DNA of 28,598 nucleotides from Bacillota bacterium (GTDB lineage: Bacteria > Bacillota > Clostridia > Lachnospirales > Lachnospiraceae), in contig JAEWMT010000024.1 of the NCBI GenBank assembly GCA_023393095.1, positions 1 through 28,598 of the forward strand, written 5' to 3'. Shown here in pieces: positions 14,691 to 22,621 of this stretch. Position numbers and translations under genes: made by a program. Below the pieces are notes generated by a model. It made no database searches. It saw only the letters and a program-made list of their open reading frames with translations, and was not told the origin of the DNA. Numbering within the stretch: position 1 is the stretch's first letter; the number at the start of each line of letters is the position of its first letter.

Positions 14691-15342
14691 AACGGAAGCT
14701 TATACCATAGGGTTTGTTGGAATTGATTGTTATGATATTATTCATTATTTAGCCCGGATCCTTTGTAAGCTGCAGAAAAAAGTTTTATTAGTGGATCAAT
14801 CAACAAAAGAAGCATTGACCTATAGTGTCCCTATACCGAAGGACATGGATTTGAGCAATATTATAACTTATCGTCAGGTTGATTTTACTAGAGCTTATAG
14901 GAAAGACATGCTCGAGGAATATGATTACATATTTATGAATTTTGGAGATAATAAATTTTGTCCGGAAATAGAAGAGTGTGAGGATTTATATATTGTCACT
15001 GATCAACAAGGCCATAATGCGGCTGCATTAAGTACATATTTTGAAAAACCAAGAAAACAATCCATCACAGCAATTATCAGGAACGTGGTCAAAAGCAAGA
15101 TTAAACCTGAATTCATTACAAAATTAATGGAGATCAACCCGGACGAAAGCCCTTATTATGTTCTGGACGCGGATCCGATTGATCAACAATTAATGTTGTC
15201 GTGTCAGTATGATCAGGTATTTCGTTTTAAGAAACTCTCACCCAATTTTAAGAAAATGTTATATGAAATTTTAATAGATAAATTGAAATTTGATATTAAG
15301 GAAGTCAAACAAGCCTTTAAAAAGGCAGAAAAGGGGAAATAA
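14680..15342 (+). CDS. ParA/MinD-fold protein, degenerate P-loop
   Basis: About 220 residues starting at ATG 14680 (MSNKTEAYTIGFVGIDCYD), with GAGGAGGGG ten bases upstream. An earlier in-frame ATG at 14620 lies inside the previous gene without a ribosome site. The pattern of a first strand (TIGFVG), a long helix (YLARILCKLQKKVLLVDQ) and a later strand (YDYIFMNFGD) is that of the P-loop fold of ParA/MinD proteins. The loop reads GIDCYDIIH and lacks Gly-Lys-Thr, so ATP hydrolysis is unlikely. It may be the N-terminal partner of a split TadZ/CpaE. It overlaps the CpaB-like gene and ends two bases before the next gene. Confidence 0.55.
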   Translation: MSNKTEAYTIGFVGIDCYDIIHYLARILCKLQKKVLLVDQSTKEALTYSVPIPKDMDLSNIITYRQVDFTRAYRKDMLEEYDYIFMNFGDNKFCPEIEECEDLYIVTDQQGHNAAALSTYFEKPRKQSITAIIRNVVKSKIKPEFITKLMEINPDESPYYVLDADPIDQQLMLSCQYDQVFRFKKLSPNFKKMLYEILIDKLKFDIKEVKQAFKKAEKGK

Positions 15343-15344
15343 GA

Positions 15345-16139
15345 ATGAAAATAGCATTTTGGAGTTGTGTACCTGGTCAGACAGGAACAACAAGTAATAT
15401 CATGGCCGTATCTATCATGAGTATACTCTTACATCAATGCAAAAATGCTCTCATGGAGAGTCACCATGAACTTAACAGCCTAGAAGAACCTCTGATAGGT
15501 AATAAAATGAATAGTTATGATATTGGTATTGATGCACTGGCAAGAAGTATAAAGTCAGCACCACTTGATGAAAAGACAGTTGTGAATTCTTCCATATCCC
15601 TTTTAAATAAACAACTAAGCCTGGTTTTGGGATCCAGAAAGAGCCGTGAGTTATATGAAAGGGATATGGATGTAGTGTTTAATCGTATCGTTGATGAAAT
15701 GCAAAAATATCATAGCAATGTATTTATTGATGTATGCTCTGGTAAAAATGAATTATCTGATTCAATTTTAAGCAATGCAGATCTGGTTGTGGTAAATCTT
15801 TCTCAGAATAAGCAGATCATCAATGAATATTTTAAAGATGATACCATTGATTCTGGTAAAGTAATCTATCTGATTGGAAATTATAATTATAATTCACGAT
15901 ACAATATGAAAAATTTAATAAAACTGTATCCAAAGTTCAATAAGAATAATCTTGCGGTAATTCCATACAATGTAGAATTTATGGATTCTCAATATGATGG
16001 AAAAGCAATTGAATTTATGATAAAAAATTATGAATGCAGCAAAAAAGATCATAATTATGATTTTATCAAAGCAGTTAAAAATGCAGTACAGCTTATCATG
16101 GCGCGATTCAATCAGGAGGATATGATATGGCAACAGTAA
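15345..16139 (+). CDS. TadZ/MinD-like atypical ATPase
   Basis: A 264-residue MinD/ParA-like protein and paralogue of the one at 12518. The P-loop position reads PGQTGTTSN (residues 10-18). The glycine spacing of the deviant Walker A (KGGxGKTT) is kept, but both lysines are replaced, by Pro and Thr. Later blocks FIDVCSGKNELSDS and ADLVVVNLSQN match the switch and base-contact regions of the fold. TadZ proteins of Tad pili are known to be atypical members of this superfamily that mark the pole and recruit the assembly machinery. AAGGGG lies upstream. Its last 13 bases overlap the CpaF gene, as expected for a protein working with that ATPase. Confidence 0.7.
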   Translation: MKIAFWSCVPGQTGTTSNIMAVSIMSILLHQCKNALMESHHELNSLEEPLIGNKMNSYDIGIDALARSIKSAPLDEKTVVNSSISLLNKQLSLVLGSRKSRELYERDMDVVFNRIVDEMQKYHSNVFIDVCSGKNELSDSILSNADLVVVNLSQNKQIINEYFKDDTIDSGKVIYLIGNYNYNSRYNMKNLIKLYPKFNKNNLAVIPYNVEFMDSQYDGKAIEFMIKNYECSKKDHNYDFIKAVKNAVQLIMARFNQEDMIWQQ

Positions 16140-17878
16140 ATTTTGTGATCATTGCCATTATACTGATTATCCTTTCGTTAGGCATTACGGTGTTCTTAAA
16201 AAGGTCATATTCTCTGGAAACAGAAGATTTTATAAATAAATATAGCTTTGATTATTTAGCCAAAGAGATGAAAGATACCCTGCAGTTATTGATTAAATTA
16301 CGGACAGAAGAATTAAACTTAAATAAGTTTGAGACAGAAAAAAGGATTAAGAATAAGGAACGATTAAAACAGGCCTTACGAAATAGTTCAACTGGAGATT
16401 ATGGAGCAAAGACCTATGTGAAGGATTATATAGTAAATTTGCTGCAAGAGAAATATGGAATTAACGAAAATACCATTGATAAGGTTTTTAATTCGTATGA
16501 TTTAAAGCCGGAAGAACAGTTCTTATTTTTGTTATACCAATACAAGAAGGAGTATAGACTGAAGGCATTAGAAGAACTGATACTCCAAAACCAGCTGGAT
16601 CAGCCTAAATATGATGAATATGAGAATCCTTATTATGAAATCAGTGAAGCGGATATTTGGAAGGTATATCAGGTTCAGCGAAAGGATTATACCTATTTGG
16701 ATAAACTGGATATCCTAACGCAAAGGATTTATGCAAGTATATTTGGCCATGGTGTTGTAGATGAGATTCGAGATATGAAAATTGATGGTGTCAGTGGTGG
16801 TGTTTCCGGGATATCTCAGGAGTTTTACAACTATGGTGAAGATCTGATCAATGGTATTGATACTTATCTGTTCTCCTATGACAGTGTTTGGATCTTCTTC
16901 CAGGGAAAATCAATCAGATTATCCTTTTTAGGCTTTGGTAGTCAGATGGAGTTGGAACGAGTTTGCAAGAATATTTACCGATACAACAATCCCGGACAGC
17001 TGTCCGAAGAGAAAGGGCATATTGAAAATGATATGAAAGATGGATCCCGTGTTGTTGTAGTAAGACCGCCTTTTTCAGACAGTTGGGCATTTATCGTAAG
17101 AAAACATGACAATATTAAAGATGCCGAGCTGGAAGAAATCATCACAGATAAAAATAGTAATCTGGTTATCGATGCGCTGAAATGTATGGTAAAAGGTTGT
17201 CAAATAACAGCGATCACCGGAGAGCAAGGCTGCGGTAAAACAACCCTGTTAAAAGTTCTAATACGTTTCATTAATTCAACCTTTAATCTAAGAATACAGG
17301 AATTAATATTTGAACTCTCTCTAAGGAAATTGTATCCCAATAGGAACATCCTAACGTTTAAGGAGATACCAAGTGTTTCTGGACAAGAAGGGCTTGATCT
17401 GCAGAAAAAAACGGATGGGGCAGTAAATATCATGGGAGAGGTTTCAACCTTTCCGGTAGCAAACTGGATTATTCAGATGTCGCAAGTGGCTTCCAAATTC
17501 ACCATGTTTACCCACCATGCAAAAACAGTAGAAGATCTGATTGAATGGATGAGAAATGCTCTGATAAAAGAAAGCGGATTTCATAATGAAAAGCTTGCTG
17601 AGGAGCAGGTCGTAAAAAAGATACGGTTTGATATTCATTTAAATATGAATATGCAGGGGCATCGCTATATAGAGAGAATTACAGAGATTATACCACTTAA
17701 AAGAGAGCAGGAATTTGGAGATACCTATAAAGCAGTTGATATTATAAGAAATCAAGGTTATGGCTACGAATTGGAGAACAAATTCAGTAACCAGGCGAAA
17801 AAAGAGATGTTTCGGTACCTTTCGGAATCAGATAAGGTAAAGTATGCTAATTTGTTTGAGGGGGGAGCCTATGAGTAA
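16127..17878 (+). CDS. CpaF/TadA-type secretion ATPase with membrane anchor
   Basis: A 583-residue type II/IV secretion ATPase of the CpaF/TadA branch, the motor that drives pilin assembly. The C-terminal RecA domain carries Walker A GEQGCGKTT (365-373), a Walker B/Glu box NIMGEVS (Glu438) and a His box THHAKT (463-464). The usual arginines around RPDRIIVGEVRG are missing: this stretch reads KKTDGAVNIMGEVST. The first 25 residues form a hydrophobic helix (VNFVIIAIILIILSLGITVFL), unusual because CpaF proteins are normally soluble. A middle segment (about 100-330) corresponds to the N-terminal helical and sensor domains. It overlaps both neighbours, so expression is coupled. The identity is firm; the altered catalytic region is notable. 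Confidence 0.85.
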   Translation: MATVNFVIIAIILIILSLGITVFLKRSYSLETEDFINKYSFDYLAKEMKDTLQLLIKLRTEELNLNKFETEKRIKNKERLKQALRNSSTGDYGAKTYVKDYIVNLLQEKYGINENTIDKVFNSYDLKPEEQFLFLLYQYKKEYRLKALEELILQNQLDQPKYDEYENPYYEISEADIWKVYQVQRKDYTYLDKLDILTQRIYASIFGHGVVDEIRDMKIDGVSGGVSGISQEFYNYGEDLINGIDTYLFSYDSVWIFFQGKSIRLSFLGFGSQMELERVCKNIYRYNNPGQLSEEKGHIENDMKDGSRVVVVRPPFSDSWAFIVRKHDNIKDAELEEIITDKNSNLVIDALKCMVKGCQITAITGEQGCGKTTLLKVLIRFINSTFNLRIQELIFELSLRKLYPNRNILTFKEIPSVSGQEGLDLQKKTDGAVNIMGEVSTFPVANWIIQMSQVASKFTMFTHHAKTVEDLIEWMRNALIKESGFHNEKLAEEQVVKKIRFDIHLNMNMQGHRYIERITEIIPLKREQEFGDTYKAVDIIRNQGYGYELENKFSNQAKKEMFRYLSESDKVKYANLFEGGAYE

Positions 17879-19892
17879 CCGCCAGATGATTCAACTCTTG
17901 CTTTATGCCCTCTTGTTAATGGTTCCGTTATTTGCATTCATTCTTTATCAATATCGAAGATTTATTACTGAAAAGAATAAGGATGCCATTTTTATTGAGA
18001 ATAAGAAATCTAATGCAAGATATCTCTATGCTTCGTATCAGTTATTTAGTCAATGGGTTTTAACCAAATTCTATATTGTTAAATTAAGAAAGCGATTTGA
18101 AATGTTACAACCTGGTGATGAAGTCGCAGTGGTTCAGGACACCATGAAAACAGCGTTTAAAATATGGGGTATTTCTGGGCTATTAATAGTAACAGCAGCC
18201 TTTACAGATATATCGTTCTATATGCTTTTGGTTACGATCTCTCTAGTCTATATCATCAATAGCTTCATTACATATAACAGTGTAAATCAGGCAGAAATCA
18301 AATTAAGAAAACAAAACATCCCATTACTGGAGAATTTAAGACATTACTTTTATCAATCTCATATGGTAGAAGAAGCTATTTATGAAACAATTCCCAAAAT
18401 GGAGAATCCGATTCTGATTCATGTTGAAAAAATGTATCAGGTATTAACGGATAAGAATCAGGAAGAAGCAGTTATTAAGTTTAATGATACCGTACCAAAT
18501 AAATATCTAAAGCTTCTGTTATCCCTATGCATCACAACAATGAAGTTTGGTGACCGGACAGTGGAAGGACAGTCATTATTCCTGAAAAATATATCTAACT
18601 TGAAAGTCGACATCCTATCGGATATTCAGAAGAAAGAAAAGATTAACCACAAATTATCCGGACTTGTTTTTATAGCTGTATTACCTATGTACTTTCTTAA
18701 ACTAATTGAGCATTGGGCAATCGGGAACCTGGTTGAATTAGAACATTATTATAAAGGGGCTTATGGAATTATCTTATCTATAATTATTTGTGCCGGCAGC
18801 CTACTCATTTATTCATTTTTGAATCATGCGAAGGAAACAGATCATGTCGATCAGAAGGATTATGTCATCCTGAATAAGCTGGCCAATATGAAATTAATTC
18901 GAAGATTCCTAAATGGGTATTATGATAATAATTATGGAAAAATGCTTGCCATTGAGGAAATGCTAAGAAGAATGGGAGAATCCATAACAGGGAAGCTATA
19001 TATCCTACAAAGGGTGATTTTAGGTATTGTGGCTTTTGTCTTTTGCCTAGGGGTATCCCTTACCATCCATCATAATAACCGGTCAGATTATTTATACAAT
19101 ACAAATAATCTTGTCTCTTTCAGTAGTGCAGCATCGGAAAAGGAGCTTGAAGTAATCAAAGCTACCATAACAAAATATACAGTTCAATATAAGGGAAAAG
19201 CAGTCACAAAAAAAATGATTGAAAAAGACTTACTTGCAGAAGGTATGATAAAAAACAAAATTCTAATGACAATGACGGCAGAGGAGGTTGTTTCAAGAGT
19301 AATCAAATACAATGGAGAATACTTCAAGTGGTATGAGCTGATCATCATTGTAGTCATATCCCTAGTAGCTTATTTTGTTCCTTACTGGATGCTTCTTTTT
19401 CGTAAAAGACTTATGGTGATGCGCATGGAGGATGAGGTTATTCAGTTTCATTCCATCATACTCATGCTCATGCATAATGAAAGAATGTCTGCACAGGATG
19501 TCTTAGAGTGGATAGAAAGCTTTGCAGTAATTTTTCGAGCTTCCATTACGGAGTGCCTAAATAATTATGCTGCCGGTGACATAAAGGCCTTGGAAGAATT
19601 AAAGAGTAAGGAGCCATTTGAGCCATTTGCAAAATTAGTAGATAATTTACTGATGTGCGATAAAATAAGGCTTGAAAAGGCATTTGATGAGGTTTTAATT
19701 GAACGGAAAATATTTCAGGAAAAAAGAAAGCAAGAGGATGATATCTATATTGATAATAAATCAGCTCTTAGCACGTTTTTAGCCTTCATACCGCTCGTTA
19801 CAGTAATTATATTCTATATCACTGTTCCATTTGTGGTAGAGAGTTTAACACAATTATATAGTTGTTTTAGCCAAATGCAGGCGATTAAATAA
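17871..19892 (+). CDS. TadB/TadC-like platform membrane protein, long form
   Basis: About 673 residues with at least seven hydrophobic helices. Start at ATG 17871 (MSNRQMIQLLLYALLL), behind GAGGGGGGA and overlapping the ATPase gene by eight bases. The C-terminal part (from about residue 510) matches a type II secretion F domain: FHSIILMLMHNERMSAQDVLEWIE..., then an amphipathic stretch and a final helix pair (LSTFLAFIPLVTVIIFYITVPFVV). The first half repeats the same style (LENLRHYFYQSHMVEEAIYETIPKM... then hydrophobic helices), so it looks like a fusion or duplication covering both TadB and TadC. No second T2SSF gene is present. It forms the membrane platform moved by the ATPase. Confidence 0.78.
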   Translation: MSNRQMIQLLLYALLLMVPLFAFILYQYRRFITEKNKDAIFIENKKSNARYLYASYQLFSQWVLTKFYIVKLRKRFEMLQPGDEVAVVQDTMKTAFKIWGISGLLIVTAAFTDISFYMLLVTISLVYIINSFITYNSVNQAEIKLRKQNIPLLENLRHYFYQSHMVEEAIYETIPKMENPILIHVEKMYQVLTDKNQEEAVIKFNDTVPNKYLKLLLSLCITTMKFGDRTVEGQSLFLKNISNLKVDILSDIQKKEKINHKLSGLVFIAVLPMYFLKLIEHWAIGNLVELEHYYKGAYGIILSIIICAGSLLIYSFLNHAKETDHVDQKDYVILNKLANMKLIRRFLNGYYDNNYGKMLAIEEMLRRMGESITGKLYILQRVILGIVAFVFCLGVSLTIHHNNRSDYLYNTNNLVSFSSAASEKELEVIKATITKYTVQYKGKAVTKKMIEKDLLAEGMIKNKILMTMTAEEVVSRVIKYNGEYFKWYELIIIVVISLVAYFVPYWMLLFRKRLMVMRMEDEVIQFHSIILMLMHNERMSAQDVLEWIESFAVIFRASITECLNNYAAGDIKALEELKSKEPFEPFAKLVDNLLMCDKIRLEKAFDEVLIERKIFQEKRKQEDDIYIDNKSALSTFLAFIPLVTVIIFYITVPFVVESLTQLYSCFSQMQAIK

Positions 19893-19919
19893 TTAGAAAG
19901 AAAAGAGGATAAAAAATAT

Positions 19920-20375
19920 ATGGACAATAGTTTAAAAGGTTTAATTTTAGCAGCGGGAGTTATCATTACTATTATTGTAATCGGATTGGGCTTTTATATT
20001 GCAAGAGAGGCCAGAGACACTGCTTCCAATGGTGCAGGGCAGATAAACAAACTGAACGCGGAATTTAATGAAAGCGACAAAGTAATGTATGACGGCCTTG
20101 AAGTATCTGGAAGTGAAGTGATCAATGTAGTAAATAAGTTCAAGAATGAAGAAGTTGGTGTGATTGTAGCAACTAAAAAATCTACAACTAATTATATTTA
20201 TAGTTTATCCATTAGTAACAATGTAGCATCCTTGGGATCTTCTATTTCAAACTCAGTTAAAACGGCACAGGATATTACAAGCAGTACTTATATCAACCCG
20301 AATGCACAGTTTGAAGGAGAAGTGCTTAGAGATGCGAATAATGCAATTGTAGGTATTCGTTTTACACAAAGTTAA
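19920..20375 (+). CDS. Pilin-like protein, probable major subunit
   Basis: A 151-residue protein with a short polar N-terminus (MDNSLKG), a long hydrophobic helix (about 8-29) continuing into a charged amphipathic helix, and a Ser/Thr/Asn-rich exported domain. That is the architecture of type IV/Flp pilins. Gly7 could be a prepilin cleavage site, but the Glu normally at +5 is absent (LILAA), so processing is uncertain. It directly follows the platform gene, the usual place for pilin genes in such clusters. No prepilin peptidase is encoded in the window. I do not recognise a named family. Confidence 0.6.
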   Translation: MDNSLKGLILAAGVIITIIVIGLGFYIAREARDTASNGAGQINKLNAEFNESDKVMYDGLEVSGSEVINVVNKFKNEEVGVIVATKKSTTNYIYSLSISNNVASLGSSISNSVKTAQDITSSTYINPNAQFEGEVLRDANNAIVGIRFTQS

Positions 20376-20392
20376 GGGAAGTGAATTGACAT

Positions 20393-20776
20393 ATGGAAAA
20401 TGTTCTTAAGCTTCTTGAAACCGTAACAGGGTTGTTATTTTGCTGCATGGCAATAGTAGTGTTTTTCATGAATAACAGCAGTTTAAATGCTATGCTATTA
20501 TCTGCAAAAGAAAATTTAAATAACTATTCAGTTTTATATGAACAATATCAGAATCAAGAGGATCAGGAAGAACCAGTGATAGAGTACGAGGATTTAATCT
20601 CTATGTTAATGAAGGATATCTCCACAGACATGGAAATCAATATGGTAGAGCTGAATGCAGATACCTACGATTATCTGCAGTTTGATTTTTCCTGTATTCC
20701 AAACACTGCATACAAAAGAAGTTATCAAAGGGATGCAGCTGGAACCATAACGAAGGTTATTTATAAAAGCATTTAG
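20393..20776 (+). CDS. Minor pilin-like exported protein
   Basis: A 127-residue protein with an N-terminal transmembrane helix (about residues 10-27, VTGLLFCCMAIVVFFM) and an acidic exterior domain including QNQEDQEEPVIEYED. It resembles TadE/TadF-type minor pilins in layout, although no diagnostic motif is visible. It lies 17 bases after the pilin-like gene with AAGGGAAG as ribosome site. Confidence 0.55.
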   Translation: MENVLKLLETVTGLLFCCMAIVVFFMNNSSLNAMLLSAKENLNNYSVLYEQYQNQEDQEEPVIEYEDLISMLMKDISTDMEINMVELNADTYDYLQFDFSCIPNTAYKRSYQRDAAGTITKVIYKSI

Positions 20777-20793
20777 GAAGATTGGAGCGATAT

Positions 20794-21312
20794 ATGAATG
20801 CGTTAGAAAAAGTAGTCGGTATTCTTCTGGCTGTGCTTCTTCTTTTTGTGGTGCCTATGAATTACTTAGCCCAGAAACAGGATGCCATTACACAAAGCTA
20901 CGTAACCGCAGAAACTACAAAATTTGTAGATGCGATTCGAAACAACGGATACCTAACAGCTGATATGTACAACGAATATTTAAGAAAAATTGATTCAACC
21001 AATAATTTATATACCATAAAAATGGAACATGTCCACCAGGTTATTAATCCTCTTTATGATGAAGCATCCGGAAGCTTTCAAGATGATACGAGTACCAACT
21101 ATTACAATACATATCAAGAAGATATATTAAAGGAATTATTTGAGGGATCCGGTACCTATCATTTTTCACAGGGTGACTATATTTCCGTAAAAGTAGTTAA
21201 TCGTAATAAAACTTATGCTGCCAGATTACAGCAAAAGATCTATGCACATGAAATGACGGATATTCAAATCTACGTCACACACGGGGGTATGATAAGAGAT
21301 GAAAATTACTAA
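20794..21312 (+). CDS. Minor pilin-like exported protein
   Basis: About 172 residues. The open frame reaches a TTG at 20782, but ATG 20794 (MNALEKVVGILL) has GGAG at the right distance and gives a clean start. One N-terminal hydrophobic helix (about 4-25) is followed by an exterior domain rich in Tyr, Asn and Thr. The N-terminus (xALEKVVGILLAVLLLFVVPMN) parallels that of the gene before it (ENVLKLLETVTGLLF), so the two may be related minor pilins. It overlaps the next gene by 14 bases. Confidence 0.55.
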   Translation: MNALEKVVGILLAVLLLFVVPMNYLAQKQDAITQSYVTAETTKFVDAIRNNGYLTADMYNEYLRKIDSTNNLYTIKMEHVHQVINPLYDEASGSFQDDTSTNYYNTYQEDILKELFEGSGTYHFSQGDYISVKVVNRNKTYAARLQQKIYAHEMTDIQIYVTHGGMIRDENY

Positions 21313-22258
21313 TTTGGCATTATTCTTTATTATAATCGTATGCTGTTTTATGGTTCAATCAGATGTCAAGGCAGATAATCTACAGGCGGTAACCAATAAA
21401 CAAATTTTATATAAACAGGGGCTAGACAATGCAGTAGATGATGCAGTTATGAGTTTAGTCGAAGTAGATAGCTCCAGGCAGTTAGTTATAAATAAAGAGA
21501 GCTGCGTAAATAACTTTTATCAATCGCTATATTCCAGTTTTGGTATTCGGACGGATAAGAAGCTTCAGGAACAATTAAAAGCATATATTCCGGTAATTCT
21601 GATAATCGATGAAGACGGTTATTACATAAGATACAACGATTTGAACGTGGTTGATGGCGATAAAATAGTCCAGCAAAATTGGACAGAAAAACGGCCTTAT
21701 GCTTACGAAGATAATGACCTAGTATATAGCTTCACCTTATCGGATTATGTCAAACTTTATGATAAAAATACCAAGGAGTTAAGAGAAGGCAAATATCAGG
21801 ACATGGCAGCAAATTATCCGGAAAAAGATATTCTGGTCGATCCGGCCAGGTTTGATGTGGTGAGGAGAAATACGATTGTTAACAGTATCATTGATGATAT
21901 GAAGTATTATATTAATAGGCATAACCGGATAGCGCAACATTACGGTATCAGCTATAATTTTGCGCTTCCCTACATACAGCAGGAAGATTGGTACCGTACG
22001 ATTGATGATGTTGGAATGATGGTAATTTTTCAAGGTTACCCTTACGGAGGTTATACGAGAGATACCTTTAACCAATATTCCTTTGCCGGTGCCAGGATCC
22101 GAAAAACAAATTATTATTATATCGCAGTGGGAACGGACGGAAAAACATATTATCATAAGGATGACTGCGGTCTTGTAACTGATATGAGTTTTCCTTATTA
22201 CAGTAAAAAGGATTGCGCTTTGGAAGGTGCATGGCCATGTCCAGAGTGCAATCCTTAA
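21299..22258 (+). CDS. Exported protein with C-terminal His/Cys metal-site motif
   Basis: A 319-residue protein with an N-terminal signal or anchor helix (LALFFIIIVCCFMV) ending near VKA-DN. The body has no family I recognise. The last 40 residues read KTYYHKDDCG ... KKDCALEGAWPCPECNP. His286, Cys290, Cys314 and Cys317 follow the pattern YHxxxC...A...G..PCxxCxP found at the ends of various secreted and nuclease proteins, where it is thought to bind zinc. The body contains several Tyr-rich strands. It is the last gene in the overlapping pilus operon, translated by coupling with the preceding one, and could be a tip protein or adhesin. Confidence 0.6.
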   Translation: MKITNLALFFIIIVCCFMVQSDVKADNLQAVTNKQILYKQGLDNAVDDAVMSLVEVDSSRQLVINKESCVNNFYQSLYSSFGIRTDKKLQEQLKAYIPVILIIDEDGYYIRYNDLNVVDGDKIVQQNWTEKRPYAYEDNDLVYSFTLSDYVKLYDKNTKELREGKYQDMAANYPEKDILVDPARFDVVRRNTIVNSIIDDMKYYINRHNRIAQHYGISYNFALPYIQQEDWYRTIDDVGMMVIFQGYPYGGYTRDTFNQYSFAGARIRKTNYYYIAVGTDGKTYYHKDDCGLVTDMSFPYYSKKDCALEGAWPCPECNP

Positions 22259-22410
22259 TAAATCCCTTTCAAAAATGATTATAAAAACAACTGTCCATTT
22301 TATCAAATGGATTAAAGATGCTTATAGTTATATAAGCCAAAAGTATTTACACAAATTTACACACATGGTAAAATAAGTATAAAGAAGGATAACATTACCT
22401 TAAAATGTTA
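22259..22410. other. End of pilus operon and promoter for surface genes
   Basis: No gene is seen here. TTTACA (22356-22361), 16 bases and TATAAA (22378-22383) form a plausible sigma-A promoter directed at the surface-protein genes. Its transcript would read through repeat copy 3 in antisense before reaching the SLH-like gene. Confidence 0.45.
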
Positions 22411-22559
22411 GGTAATGTCGAAACTTTATAATCTTTGTAATGGTATGCACAGCAGATTAACCGTAGATTAATATTTCTTTGCTCCAACACTTCCTTTGGG
22501 CATAAGTATTTTAATACTTTACTATCGCTCCTAAATAGTATTTGCCGTGTATACAATAT
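22411..22559 (-). repeat. Structured interspersed repeat, copy 3 (inverted)
   Basis: Read on the minus strand this copy aligns with the other two from ATATTGTATACACGGC to AGTTTCGACATTACC. Its inner hairpins carry paired changes: AAGTATT/AATACTT in place of AAGTGTT/AACACTT, and ACTAT/ATAGT in place of ACTTTCG/CGAAAGT. It lies in the predicted 5' untranslated region of the SLH-like gene. A segment of about 10 extra bases separates its core from the 3' terminal stem. Confidence 0.82.
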
Positions 22560-22621
22560 TTCAAAGCTTGTACAGTTAAAGAAATAACACTATTTATAAT
22601 ATTATAAAAGGGGATAAAATT

